In this document: positions 7,712 to 22,700 of the stretch, piece by piece | How the letters are laid out: each line of letters opens with the position of its first letter | Position numbering within the stretch: position 1 is the stretch's first letter | Source: Nemertoderma westbladi | Taxonomy: Eukaryota > Xenacoelomorpha > Nemertodermatida > Nemertodermatidae | Assembly (NCBI GenBank): GCA_032718475.1 | Contig: JAUCBJ010009105.1 | Location: forward strand, 1 to 64,000 | Length of the DNA stretch: 64,000 bases | Direction of reading: 5' to 3' | Position numbers and translations under genes: made by a program | The notes under the pieces: generated by a model | Databases searched by the model: none | Told to the model about the DNA's origin: nothing | Seen by the model: the letters and a program-made list of their open reading frames with translations, nothing else

Positions 7712-10700
7712 CTAAATATCAATTAAATCTTCGTATGTAAATAAATAATAACGTGGCGCTAAAGGTCATATATATTTAATTTGGTTAGTTAATCAAAATT
7801 GACCAAAACAGAGACAATTTTAATTAAATCGATTAAATATTAATTAAATAATAGATTAATTAAAGATTAATGATAGTACATTATCTTTACAAAAGCAACT
7901 TAACTTACACTGTGTTCCTTATTCAAAGCCAAGGAGTCGAGCGTAACTTTATTGTAACGGGACCAGAAGTTATCCAGTTCTTTATATTCGGCCAACAACT
8001 CGGCTAGAGGTTCATTGGCAGGTTCGTTCTCAGCGAGAGAGACATCCTTAATCTCTTCGTCAGTGAGTGATGAACCGTAAAATGGTAAAACCTAGAAGGA
8101 AAAAGGAAAATGAGAAACTTAGGATAAATGGATATCCTTAAGATAAAATCAGATAATCTGGTATAAAATATATTAATAGATTAAATATATTAAAGGAGTA
8201 ATTGGAAGTTTACCTTCTCTTCTTCTGTCTCCAACTTCCTACACATCTCCAAAAATCGGAGAAGTCGTTCTCCCATCACTTTCTTTCGCTTTAATTCCTG
8301 GAAATAATTGAAAGAAAAACAAATTAATTAAATATATAATATATTGGTAAAGGAAATCGCAAACCGCCTTGGCGAATTAATATCCCGCCTCAATGTTAAA
8401 TTCTCAATGTAGGGAAAGGAGCAGGTTACAGTGGCACGTTATTTTAACCAAACCAATAAACTAAACACAATACAACAGGTTACAGTTTTATTTTTGAGAG
8501 TAATCAGCTATTATTTGCGTCGAATTTCCCCTGGAGAGGGATGAATTTTTATTGCGTCCAGTTTTCCCCCTATCTGTAATTTAGAGTAGTTAGCTCTAAT
8601 AAAGTATACTCTACTAAGCAATGAACTGGGTTTTACTGGCCTTTAAACACGATCCACTCTCTAACGTTAATTTAGAGTATTTAGCTCTAATAAAGTATAC
8701 TCTACTAAGTAATGAACTGGGTTTTACTTGCCTTTAAACACGATCCACTCTCTAACGTTAATTTAGAGTAGTTAGCTCTAATAAAGTATAGTCTACTAAG
8801 TAATGAAATGGATTTTACTTGCCTTTAAACACGATCCACTCTCTAACGTTAATTTAGAGTAGTTAGCTCTAATAAAGTATAGTCTACTAAGTAATGAACT
8901 GGGTTTTACTTGCCTTTAAACACTTTCCACTCTCTAACGTTAATTTAGAGTGGTTAGCTCTAATAAAGTATAGTCTACTAAGTAATGAACTGGGTTTTAC
9001 TTGCCTTTAAACACGATCCACTCTCTAACGTTAATTTAGAGTAGTTAGCTCTAATAAAGTATAGTCTACTAAGTAATGAAATGGATTTTACTTGCCTTTA
9101 AACGCGATCCACTCTCTAACGTTAATTTAGAGTAGTTAGCTCTAATAAAGTATAGTCTACTAAGTAATGAACTGGGTTTTACTTGCCTTTAAACACGATC
9201 CACTCTCTAACGTTAATTTAGAGTGGTTAGCTCTAATAAAGTATAGTCTACTAAGTAATGAACTGGGTTTTACTGGCCTTTAAACACGATCCACTCTCTA
9301 ACGTTAATTTAGAGTAGTTAGCTCTAATAAAGTATAGTCTACTAAGTAATGAACTGGGTTTTACTTGCCTTTAAACACGATCCACTCTCTAACGTTAATT
9401 TAGTTAATTTTTCCCTTTCTTTATCCCGAATGTTCGCCATGTGAGTCTTTAGGTCTTTATAATAAAGCGCTATAATGTCCTTATCGTCTTTCACTTTTCG
9501 GTTTCTCATTTCTGCTTCTTTGCTATTCTGTATTAAATAATTGAAAATAATTACCTACAGAATATATCTACCTGCGCAAACATAAAAATGCGATTGATTC
9601 GAGCACCAAACATGTTGGTAGCTTGTTCCGTAAATCTCTGGAGTTTAGTGTTCGTATTCGTGTTTAGTGTTAGTTACCAGTTTCCGCTCTGGTGTTTAGT
9701 GTTCGTTACGCATCTGTGATTGTTTCATCCTGAGGACGCTAATCTGTTCCTGAATTCTCTGGTGTTTAGTGTTCGTTACGAATCTGTGATTGTTTCATCC
9801 TGAGGACGCTAATCTGTTCCTGAATTCTCTGGTGTTTAGTGTTCGTTACGCACCTGTGATTGTTTCATCCTGAGGACGCTAATCTGTTCCTGAATTCTCT
9901 GGTGTTTAGTGTTCGTTACGCACCTGTGATTGTTTCATCCTGAGGACGCTAATCTGTTCCTGAATTCTCTGGTGTTTAGTGTTTGTTACGCAACTGTGAT
10001 TGTTTCATCCTGAGGACGCTAATCTGTTCCTGAATTCTCTGGTGTTTAGTGTTCGTTACGAACCTGTGATTGTTTTATCCTGAGGACGCTAATCTGTTCC
10101 TGAATTCTCTGGTGTTTAGTGTTCGTTACGCACCTGTGATTGTTTCATCCTGAGGACGCTAATCTGTTCCTGAATTCTCTGGTGTTTAGTGTTCGTTACG
10201 CACCTGTGATTGTTTCATCCTGAGGACGCTAATCTGTTCCTGAATTCTCTGGTGTTTAGTGTTCGTTACGCACCTGTGATTGTTTTATCCTGAGGACGCT
10301 AATCTGTTCCTGAATTCTCTGGTGTTTAGTGTTCGTTACGCATCTGTGATTGTTTCATCCTGAGGACGCTAATCTGTTCCTGAATTCTCTGGTGTTTAGT
10401 GTTCGTTACGCATCTGTGATTGTTTCATCCTGAGGACGCTAATCTGTTCCTGAATTCTCTGGTGTTTAGTGTTCGTTACGCACCTGTGATTGTTTTATCC
10501 TGAGGACGCTAATCTGTTCCTGAATTCTCTGGTGTTTAGTGTTCGTTACGAACCAGTGATTGTTTCATCCTTAGGACGCTAATCTGTTCCTGAATTCTCT
10601 GGTGTTTAGTGTTCGTTACGCACCTGTGATTGTTTCATCCTGAGGACGCTAATCTGTTCCTGAATTCTCTGGTGTTTAGTGTTCGTTACGAACCTGTGAT

Positions 10701-13700
10701 TGTTTCATCCTGAGGACGCTAATCTGTTCCTGAATTCTCTGGTGTTTAGTGTTCGTTACGCTCCTGTGATTGTTTTATCCTGAGGACGCTAATCTGTTCC
10801 AGAATTCTCTGGTGTTTAGTGTTCGTTACGAACCAGTGATTGTTTCATCCTTAGGACGCTAATCTGTTCCTGAATTCTCTGGTGTTTAGTGTTCGTTACG
10901 CACCTGTGATTGTTTCATCCTGAGGACGCTAATCTGTTCCTGAATTCTCTGGTGTTTAGTGTTCGTTACGCACCTGTGATTGTTTCATCCTGAGGACGCT
11001 AATCTGTTCCTGAATTCTCTGGTGTTTAGTGTTCGTTACGAACCTGTGATTGTTTTATCCTGAGGACGCTAATCTGTTCCTGAATTCTCTGGTGTTTAGT
11101 GTTCGTTACGCACCTGCGATTGTTTCATCCTGAGGACGCTAATCTGTTCCTGAATTCTCTGGTGTTTAGTGTTCGTTACGCACCTGTGATTGTTTCATCC
11201 TGAGGACGCTAATCTGTTCCTGAATTCTCTGGTGTTTAGTGTTCGTTACGAACCTGTGATTGTTTTATCCTGAGGACGCTAATCTGTTCCTGAATTCTCT
11301 GGTGTTTAGTGTTCGTTACGCACCTGTGATTGTTTCATCCTGAGGACGCTAATCTGTTCCTGAATTCTCTGGTGTTTAGTGTTCGTTACGCTCCTGTGAT
11401 TGTTTTATCCTGAGGACGCTAATCTGTTCCAGAATTCTCTGGTGTTTAGTGTTCGTTACGCTCTTGTGATTGTTTTATCCTGAGGACGCTAATCTGTTCC
11501 AGAATTCTCTGGTGTTTAGTGTTCGTTACGAACCAGTGATTGTTTCATCCTTAGGACGCTAATCTGTTCCTGAATTCTCTGGTGTTTAGTGTTCGTTACG
11601 CACCTGTGATTGTTTCATCCTGAGGACGCTAATCTGTTCCTGAATTCTCTGGTGTTTAGTGTTCGTTACGCACCTGTGATTGTTTCATCCTGAGGACGCT
11701 AATCTGTTCCTGAATTCTCTGGTGTTTAGTGTTCGTTACGAACCTGTGATTGTTTTATCCTGAGGACGCTAATCTGTTCCTGAATTCTCTGGTGTTTAGT
11801 GTTCGTTACGCACCTGCGATTGTTTCATCCTGAGGACGCTAATCTGTTCCTGAATTCTCTGGTGTTTAGTGTTCGTTACGCACCTGTGATTGTTTCATCC
11901 TGAGGACGCTAATCTGTTCCTGAATTCTCTGGTGTTTAGTGTTCGTTACGAACCTGTGATTGTTTTATCCTGAGGACGCTAATCTGTTCCTGAATTCTCT
12001 GGTGTTTAGTGTTCGTTACGAACCTGTGATTGTTTTATCCTGAGGACGCTAATCTGTTCCTGAATTCTCTGGTGTTTAGTGTTCGTTACGCACCTGCGAT
12101 TGTTTCATCCTGAGGACGCTAATCTGTTCCTGAATTCTCTGGTGTTTAGTGTTCGTTACGCACCTGTGATTGTTTCATCCTGAGGACGCTAATCTGTTCC
12201 TGAATTCTCTGGTGTTTAGTGTTCGTTACGAACCTGTGATTGTTTTATCCTGAGGACGCTAATCTGTTCCTGAATTCTCTGGTGTTTAGTGTTCGTTACG
12301 CACCTGCGATTGTTTCATCCTGAGGACGCTAATCTGTTCCCGAATTCTCTGGTGTTTAGTGTTCGTTACGCACCTGTGATTGTTTCATCCTGAGGACGCT
12401 AATCTGTTCCTGAATTCTCTGGTGTTTAGTGTTCGTTACGAACCTGTGATTGTTTCATCCTGAGGACGCTAATCTGTTCCCGAATTCTCTGGTGTTTAGT
12501 GTTCGTTACGCACCTGTGATTGTTTTATCCTGAGGACGCTAATCTGTTCCTGAATTCTCTGGTGTTTAGTGTTCGTTACGCACCTGCGATTGTTTCATCC
12601 TGAGGACGCTAATCTGTTCCTGAATTCTCTGGTGTTTAGTGTTCGTTACGCACCTGTGATTGTTTCACCCTGAGGACGCTAATCTGTTCCTGAATTCTCT
12701 GGTGTTTAGTGTTCGTTACGCACCTGTGATTGTTTCATCCTGAGGACGCTAATCTGTTCCTGAATTCTCTGGTGTTTAGTGTTCGTTACGAACCTGTGAT
12801 TGTTTCATCCTGAGGACGCTAATCTGTTCCTGGATTCTCTGGTGTTTAGTGTTCGTTACGCACCTGTGATTGTTTTATCCTGAGGACGCTAATCTGTTCC
12901 TGAATTCTCTGGTGTTTAGTGTTCGTTACGAACCTGTGATTGTTTCATCCTGAGGACGCTAATCTGTTCCTGAATTCTCTGGTGTTTAGTGTTCGTTACG
13001 CACCTGTGATTGTTTTATCCTGAGGACGCTAATCAGTTCCTGAATTCTCTGGTGTTTAGTGTTCGTTACGCACCTGTGATTGTTTCATCCCGAGGACGCT
13101 AATCTGTTCCTGAATTCTCTGGTGTTTAGTGTTCGTTACGCACCTGTGATTGTTTCATCCTGAGGACGCTAATCTGTTCCTGAATTCTCTGGTGTTTAGT
13201 GTTCGTTACGCACCTGTGATTGTTTGTTCCTGAGGACGCTAATCTGTTACTGAATTCTCTGGTGTTTAGTGTTCGTTACGAACCTGTGATTGTTTCATCC
13301 TGAGGACGCTAATCTGTTCCTGAATTCTCTGGTGTTTAGTGTTCGTTACGAACCAGTGATTGTTTCATCCTGAGGTCGCTAATCTGTTCCTGAATTCTCT
13401 GGTGTTTAGTGTTCGTTACGCACCTGTGATTGTTTGTTCCTGAGGACGCTAATCTGTTACTGAATTCTCTGGTGTTTAGTGTTCGTTACGAACCTGTGAT
13501 TGTTTCATCCTGAGGACGCTAATCTGTTCCTGAATTCTCTGGTGTTTAGTGTTCGTTACGAACCAGTGATTGTTTCATCCTGAGGTCGCTAATCTGTTCC
13601 TGAATTCTCTGGTGTTTAGTGTTCGTTACGCACCTGTGATTGTTTCATCCTGAGGACGCTAATCTGTTCCTGAATTCTCTGGTGTTTAGTGTTCGTTACG

Positions 13701-16700
13701 CACCTGTGATTGTTTCATCCTGAGGACGCTAATCTGTTCCTGAATTCTCTGGTGTTTAGTGTTCGTTACGAACCAGTGATTGTTTCATCCTGAGGTCGCT
13801 AATCTGTTCCTGAATTCTCTGGTGTTTAGTGTTCGTTACGAACCTGTGATTGTTTCATCCTGAGGACGCTAATCTGTTCCTGAATTCTCTGGTGTTTAGT
13901 GTTCGTTACGCACCTGTGATTGTTTCATCCTGAGGACGCTAATCTGTTCCTGAATTCTCTGGTGTTTAGTGTTCGTTACGAACCTGTGATTGTTTTATCC
14001 TGAGGACGCTAATCTGTTCCTGAATTCTCTGGTGTTTAGTGTTCGTTACGCACCTGTGATTGTTTGTTCCTGAGGACGCTAATCTGTTACTGAATTCTCT
14101 GGTGTTTAGTGTTCGTTACGAACCAGTGATTGTTTTATCCTGAGGACGCTAATCTGTTCCTGAATTCTCTGGTGTTTAGTGTTCGTTACGCACCTGTGAT
14201 TGTTTGTTCCTGATGACGCTAATCTGTTACTGAATTCTCTGGTGTTTAGTGTTCGTTACGAACCAGTGATTGTTTTATCCTGAGGACGCTAATCTGTTCC
14301 TGAATTCTCTGGTGTTTAGTGTTCGTTACGCACCTGTGATTGTTTTATCCTGAGGACGCTAATCTGTTCCTGAATTCTCTGGTGTTTAGTGTTCGTTACG
14401 CACCTGTGATTGTTTGTTCCTGAGGACGCTAATCTGTTACTGAATTCTCTGGTGTTTAGTGTTCGTTACGAACCAGTGATTGTTTTATCCTGAGGACGCT
14501 AATCTGTTCCTGAATTCTCTGGTGTTTAGTGTTCGTTACGCACCTGTGATTGTTTCATCCTGAGGACGCTAATCTGTTCCTGAATTCTCTGGTGTTTAGT
14601 GTTCGTTACGCACCTGTGATTGTTTCATCCTGAGGACGCTAATCTGTTCCTGAATTCTCTGGTGTTTAGTGTTCGTTACGCACCTGTGATTGTTTCATCC
14701 TGAGGACGCTAATCTGTTCCTGAATTCTCTGGTGTTTAGTGTTCGTTACGCACCTGTGATTGTTTCATCCTGAGGACGCTAATCTGTTCCTGAATTCTCT
14801 GGTGTTTAGTGTTCGTTACGCACCTGTGATTGTTTCATCCTGAGGACGCTAATCTGTTCCTGAATTCTCTGGTGTTTAGTGTTCGTTACGCACCTGTGAT
14901 TGTTTCATCCTGAGGACGCTAATCTGTTCCTGAATTCTCTGGTGTTTAGTGTTCGTTACGCACCTGTGATTGTTTCATCCTGAGGACGCTAATCTGTTCC
15001 TGAATTCTCTGGTGTTTAGTGTTCGTTACGCACCTGTGATTGTTTCATCCTGAGGACGCTAATCTGTTCCTGAATTCTCTGGTGTTTAGTGTTCGTTACG
15101 CACCTGTGATTGTTTCATCCTGAGGACGCTAATCTGTTCCTGAATTCTCTGGTGTTTAGTGTTCGTTACGAACCAGTGATTGTTTTATCCTGAGGACGCT
15201 AATCTGTTCCTGAATTCTCTGGTGTTTAGTGTTCGTTACGCACCTGTGATTGTTTCATCCTGAGGACGCTAATCTGTTCCTGAATTCTCTGGTGTTTAGT
15301 GTTCGTTACGAACCAGTGATTGTTTCATCCTGAGGACGCTAATCTGTTCCTGAATTCTCTGGTGTTTAGTGTTCGTTACGCACCTGTGATTGTTTCATCC
15401 TGAGGACGCTAATCTGTTCCTGAATTCTCTGGTGTTTAGTGTTCGTTACGAACCAGTGATTGTTTCATCCTGAGGACGCTAATCTGTTCCTGAATTCTCT
15501 GGTGTTTAGTGTTCGTTACGAACCTGTGATTGTTTTATCCTGAGGACGCTAATCTGTTCCTGAATTCTCTGGTGTTTAGTGTTCGTTACGAACCAGTGAT
15601 TGTTTTATCCTGAGGACGCTAATCTGTTCCTGAATTCTCTGGTGTTTAGTGTTCGTTACGCACCTGTGATTGTTTCATCCTGAGGACGCTAATCTGTTCC
15701 TGAATTCTCTGGTGTTTAGTGTTCGTTACGAACCAGTGATTGTTTCATCCTGAGGACGCTAATCTGTTCCTGAATTCTCTGGTGTTTAGTGTTCGTTACG
15801 CACCTGTGATTGTTTCATCCTGAGGACGCTAATCTGTTCCTGAATTCTCTGGTGTTTAGTGTTCGTTACGAACCAGTGATTGTTTCATCCTGAGGACGCT
15901 AATCTGTTCCTGAATTCTCTGGTGTTTAGTGTTCGTTACGAACCTGTGATTGTTTTATCCTGAGGACGCTAATCTGTTCCTGAATTCTCTGGTGTTTAGT
16001 GTTCGTTACGCACCTGTGATTGTTTCACCCTGAGGACGCTAATCTGTTCCTGAATTCTCTGGTGTTTAGTGTTCGTTACGCACCTGTGATTGTTTCATCC
16101 TGAGGACGCTAATCTGTTCCTGAATTCTCTGGTGTTTAGTGTTCGTTACGCACCTGTGATTGTTTCATCCTGAGGACGCTAATCTGTTCCTGAATTCTCT
16201 GGTGTTTAGTGTTCGTTACGAACCTGTGATTGTTTTATCCTGAGGACGCTAATCTGTTCCTGAATTCTCTGGTGTTTAGTGTTCGTTACGCACCTGTGAT
16301 TGTTTCATCCTGAGGACGCTAATCTGTTCCTGAATTCTCTGGTGTTTAGTGTTCGTTACGAACCTGTGATTGTTTCATCCTGAGGACGCTAATCTGTTCC
16401 TGAATTCTCTGGTGTTTAGTGTTCGTTACGCACCTGTGATTGTTTTATCCTGAGGACGCTAATCTGTTCCTGAATTCTCTGGTGTTTAGTGTTCGTTACG
16501 AACCTGTGATTGTTTCATCCTGAGGACGCTAATCTGTTCCTGAATTCTCTGGTGTTTAGTGTTCGTTACGCACCTGTGATTGTTTTATCCTGAGGACGCT
16601 AATCTGTTCCTGAATTCTCTGGTGTTTAGTGTTCGTTACGCACCTGTGATTGTTTCATCCTTAGGACGCTAATCTGTTCCTGAATTCTCTGGTGTTTAGT

Positions 16701-19700
16701 GTTCGTTACGAACCTGTGATTGTTTTATCCTGAGGACGCTAATCTGTTCCTGAATTCTCTGGTGTTTAGTGTTCGTTACGAACCTGTGATTGTTTTATCC
16801 TGAGGACGCTAATCTGTTCCTGAATTCTCTGGTGTTTAGTGTTCGTTACGCACCTGTGATTGTTTCACCCTGAGGACGCTAATCTGTTCCTGAATTCTCT
16901 GGTGTTTAGTGTTCGTTACGCACCTGTGATTGTTTCATCCTGAGGACGCTAATCTGTTCCTGAATTCTCTGGTGTTTAGTGTTCGTTACGCACCTGTGAT
17001 TGTTTCATCCTGAGGACGCTAATCTGTTCCTGAATTCTCTGGTGTTTAGTGTTCGTTACGAACCAGTGATTGTTTCATCCTGAGGACGCTAATCTGTTCC
17101 TGAATTCTCTGGTGTTTAGTGTTCGTTACGAACCTGTGATTGTTTTATCCTGAGGACGCTAATCTGTTCCTGAATTCTCTGGTGTTTAGTGTTCGTTACG
17201 CACCTGTGATTGTTTCACCCTGAGGACGCTAATCTGTTCCTGAATTCTCTGGTGTTTAGTGTTCGTTACGCACCTGTGATTGTTTCATCCTGAGGACGCT
17301 AATCTGTTCCTGAATTCTCTGGTGTTTAGTGTTCGTTACGCACCTGTGATTGTTTCATCCTGAGGACGCTAATCTGTTCCTGAATTCTCTGGTGTTTAGT
17401 GTTCGTTACGAACCTGTGATTGTTTTATCCTGAGGACGCTAATCTGTTCCTGAATTCTCTGGTGTTTAGTGTTCGTTACGCACCTGTGATTGTTTCATCC
17501 TGAGGACGCTAATCTGTTCCTGAATTCTCTGGTGTTTAGTGTTCGTTACGAACCTGTGATTGTTTCATCCTGAGGACGCTAATCTGTTCCTGAATTCTCT
17601 GGTGTTTAGTGTTCGTTACGCACCTGTGATTGTTTTATCCTGAGGACGCTAATCTGTTCCTGAATTCTCTGGTGTTTAGTGTTCGTTACGAACCTGTGAT
17701 TGTTTCATCCTGAGGACGCTAATCTGTTCCTGAATTCTCTGGTGTTTAGTGTTCGTTACGCACCTGTGATTGTTTTATCCTGAGGACGCTAATCTGTTCC
17801 TGAATTCTCTGGTGTTTAGTGTTCGTTACGCACCTGTGATTGTTTCATCCTTAGGACGCTAATCTGTTCCTGAATTCTCTGGTGTTTAGTGTTCGTTACG
17901 AACCTGTGATTGTTTTATCCTGAGGACGCTAATCTGTTCCTGAATTCTCTGGTGTTTAGTGTTCGTTACGCACCTGTGATTGTTTCATCCTGAGGACGCT
18001 AATCTGTTCCTGAATTCTCTGGTGTTTAGTGTTCGTTACGAACCTGTGATTGTTTTATCCTGAGGACGCTAATCTGTTCCTGAATTCTCTGGTGTTTAGT
18101 GTTCGTTACGAACCTGTGATTGTTTTATCCTGAGGACGCTAATCTGTTCCTGAATTCTCTGGTGTTTAGTGTTCGTTACGAACCTGTGATTGTTTTATCC
18201 TGAGGACGCTAATCTGTTCCTGAATTCTCTGGTGTTTAGTGTTCGTTACGAACCTGTGATTGTTTTATCCTGAGGACGCTAATCTGTTCCTGAATTCTCT
18301 GGTGTTTAGTGTTCGTTACGAACCTGTGATTGTTTTATCATGAGGACGCTAATCTGTTCCTGAATTCTCTGGTGTTTAGTGTTCGTTACGAACCTGTGAT
18401 TGTTTTATCCTGAGGACGCTAATCTGTTCCTGAATTCTCTGGTGTTTAGTGTTCGTTACGAACCTGTGATTGTTTTATCCTGAGGACGCTAATCTGTTCC
18501 TGAATTCTCTGGTGTTTAGTGTTCGTTACGAACCTGTGATTGTTTTATCCTGAGGACGCTAATCTGTTCCTGAATTCTCTGGTGTTTAGTGTTCGTTACG
18601 CACCTGTGATTGTTTCATCCTGAGGACGCTAATCTGTTCCTGAATTCTCTGGTGTTTAGTGTTCGTTACGAACCTGTGATTGTTTCATCCTGAGGACGCT
18701 AATCTGTTCCTGAATTCTCTGGTGTTTAGTGTTCGTTACGCACCTGTGATTGTTTCATCCTGAGGACGCTAATCTGTTCCTGAATTCTCTGGTGTTTAGT
18801 GTTCGTTACGAACCTGTGATTGTTTCATCCTGAGGACGCTAATCTGTTCCTGAATTCTCTGGTGTTTAGTGTTCGTTACGCACCTGTGATTGTTTTATCC
18901 TGAGGACGCTAATCTGTTCCTGAATTCTCTGGTGTTTAGTGTTCGTTACGAACCTGTGATTGTTTCATCCTGAGGACGCTAATCTGTTCCTGAATTCTCT
19001 GGTGTTTAGTGTTCGTTACGCACCTGTGATTGTTTTATCCTGAGGACGCTAATCTGTTCCTGAATTCTCTGGTGTTTAGTGTTCGTTACGCACCTGTGAT
19101 TGTTTCATCCTTAGGACGCTAATCTGTTCCTGAATTCTCTGGTGTTTAGTGTTCGTTACGAACCTGTGATTGTTTTATCCTGAGGACGCTAATCTGTTCC
19201 TGAATTCTCTGGTGTTTAGTGTTCGTTACGCACCTGTGATTGTTTCATCCAGAGGACGCTAATCTGTTCCTGAATTCTCTGGTGTTTAGTGTTCGTTACG
19301 AACCTGTGATTGTTTTATCCTGAGGACGCTAATCTGTTCCTGAATTCTCTGGTGTTTAGTGTTCGTTACGAACCTGTGATTGTTTCATCCTGAGGACGCT
19401 AATCTGTTCCTGAATTCTCTGGTGTTTAGTGTTCGTTACGCACCTGTGATTGTTTCATCCTGAGGACGCTAATCTGTTCCTGAATTCTCTGGTGTTTAGT
19501 GTTCGTTACGAACCTGTGATTGTTTCATCCTGAGGACGCTAATCTGTTCCTGAATTCTCTGGTGTTTAGTGTTCGTTACGCACCTGTGATTGTTTTATCC
19601 TGAGGACGCTAATCTGTTCCTGAATTCTCTGGTGTTTAGTGTTCGTTACGAACCTGTGATTGTTTCATCCTGAGGACGCTAATCTGTTCCTGAATTCTCT

Positions 19701-22700
19701 GGTGTTTAGTGTTCGTTACGCACCTGTGATTGTTTTATCCTGAGGACGCTAATCTGTTCCTGAATTCTCTGGTGTTTAGTGTTCGTTACGCACCTGTGAT
19801 TGTTTCATCCTTAGGACGCTAATCTGTTCCTGAATTCTCTGGTGTTTAGTGTTCGTTACGAACCTGTGATTGTTTTATCCTGAGGACGCTAATCTGTTCC
19901 TGAATTCTCTGGTGTTTAGTGTTCGTTACGCACCTGTGATTGTTTCATCCTGAGGACGCTAATCTGTTCCTGAATTCTCTGGTGTTTAGTGTTCGTTACG
20001 AACCTGTGATTGTTTTATCCTGAGGACGCTAATCTGTTCCTGAATTCTCTGGTGTTTAGTGTTCGTTACGAACCTGTGATTGTTTTATCCTGAGGACGCT
20101 AATCTGTTCCTGAATTCTCTGGTGTTTAGTGTTCGTTACGCACCTGTGATTGTTTCATCCTGAGGACGCTAATCTGTTACTGAATTCTCTGGTGTTTAGT
20201 GTTCGTTACGAATCTGTGATTGTTTTATCCTGAGGACGCTAATCTGTTCCTGAATTCTCTGGTGTTTAGTGTTCGTTACGAACCAGTGATTGTTTCATCC
20301 TGAGGTCGCTAATCTGTTCCTGAATTCTCTGGTGTTTAGTGTTCGTTACGAACCTGTGATTGTTTTATCCTGAGGACGCTAATCTGTTCCTGAATTCTCT
20401 GGTGTTTAGTGTTCGTTACGAACCTGTGATTGTTTTATCCTGAGGACGCTAATCTGTTCCTGAATTCTCTGGTGTTTAGTGTTCGTTACGCACCTGTGAT
20501 TGTTTCATCCTGAGGACGCTAATCTGTTCCTGAATTCTCTGGTGTTTAGTGTTCGTTACGCACCTGTGATTGTTTCATCCTGAGGACGCTAATCTGTTCC
20601 TGAATTCTCTGGTGTTTAGTGTTCGTTACGCACCTGTGATTGTTTCATCCTGAGGACGCTAATCTGTTCCTGAATTCTCTGGTGTTTAGTGTTCGTTACG
20701 AACCTGTGATTGTTTTATCCTGAGGACGCTAATCTGTTCCTGAATTCTCTGGTGTTTAGTGTTCGTTACGAACCTGTGATTGTTTTATCCTGAGGACGCT
20801 AATCTGTTCCTGAATTCTCTGGTGTTTAGTGTTCGTTACGAACCTGTGATTGTTTTATCCTGAGGACGCTAATCTGTTCCTGAATTCTCTGGTGTTTAGT
20901 GTTCGTTACGAACCTGTGATTGTTTTATCCTGAGGACGCTAATCTGTTCCTGAATTCTCTGGTGTTTAGTGTTCGTTACGAACCTGTGATTGTTTTATCC
21001 TGAGGACGCTAATCTGTTCCTGAATTCTCTGGTGTTTAGTGTTCGTTACGCACCTGTGATTGTTTCATCCTGAGGACGCTAATCTGTTCCTGAATTCTCT
21101 GGTGTTTAGTGTTCGTTACGAACCTGTGATTGTTTTATCCTGAGGACGCTAATCTGTTCCTGAATTCTCTGGTGTTTAGTGTTCGTTACGCACCTGTGAT
21201 TGTTTCACCCTGAGGACGCTAATCTGTTCCTGAATTCTCTGGTGTTTAGTGTTCGTTACGCACCTGTGATTGTTTCATCCTGAGGACGCTAATCTGTTCC
21301 TGAATTCTCTGGTGTTTAGTGTTCGTTACGAACCTGTGATTGTTTCATCCTGAGGACGCTAATCTGTTCCTGGATTCTCTGGTGTTTAGTGTTCGTTACG
21401 CACCTGTGATTGTTTTATCCTGAGGACGCTAATCTGTTCCTGAATTCTCTGGTGTTTAGTGTTCGTTACGAACCTGTGATTGTTTCATCCTGAGGACGGT
21501 AATCTGTTCCTGAATTCTCTGGTGTTTAGTGTTCGTTACGCACCTGTGATTGTTTTATCCTGAGGACGCTAATCTGTTCCTGAATTCTCTGGTGTTTAGT
21601 GTTCGTTACGCACCTGTGATTGTTTCATCCCGAGGACGCTAATCTGTTCCTGAATTCTCTGGTGTTTAGTGTTCGTTACGCACCTGTGATTGTTTCATCC
21701 TGAGGACGCTAATCTGTTCCTGAATTCTCTGGTGTTTAGTGTTCGTTACGCACCTGTAATTGTTTGTTCCTGAGGACGCTAATCTGTTACTGAATTCTCT
21801 GGTGTTTAGTGTTCGTTACGAACCTGTGATTGTTTCATCCTGAGGACGCTAATCTGTTCCTGAATTCTCTGGTGTTTAGTGTTCGTTACGAACCAGTGAT
21901 TGTTTCATCCTGAGGTCGCTAATCTGTTCCTGAATTCTCTGGTGTTTAGTGTTCGTTACGCACCTGTGATTGTTTGTTCCTGAGGACGCTAATCTGTTAC
22001 TGAATTCTCTGGTGTTTAGTGTTCGTTACGAACCTGTGATTGTTTCATCCTGAGGACGCTAATCTGTTCCTGAATTCTCTGGTGTTTAGTGTTCGTTACG
22101 AACCAGTGATTGTTTCATCCTGAGGTCGCTAATCTGTTCCTGAATTCTCTGGTGTTTAGTGTTCGTTACGCACCTGTGATTGTTTCATCCTGAGGACGCT
22201 AATCTGTTCCTGAATTCTCTGGTGTTTAGTGTTCGTTACGAACCAGTGATTGTTTCATCCTGAGGTCGCTAATCTGTTCCTGAATTCTCTGGTGTTTAGT
22301 GTTCGTTACGAACCTGTGATTGTTTCATCCTGAGGACGCTAATCTGTTCCTGAATTCTCTGGTGTTTAGTGTTCGTTACGCACCTGTGATTGTTTCATCC
22401 TGAGGACGCTAATCTGTTCCTGAATTCTCTGGTGTTTAGTGTTCGTTACGAACCTGTGATTGTTTTATCCTGAGGACGCTAATCTGTTCCTGAATTCTCT
22501 GGTGTTTAGTGTTCGTTACGCACCTGTGATTGTTTGTTCCTGAGGACGCTAATCTGTTACTGAATTCTCTGGTGTTTAGTGTTCGTTACGAACCAGTGAT
22601 TGTTTTATCCTGAGGACGCTAATCTGTTCCTGAATTCTCTGGTGTTTAGTGTTCGTTACGCACCTGTGATTGTTTGTTCCTGATGACGCTAATCTGTTAC

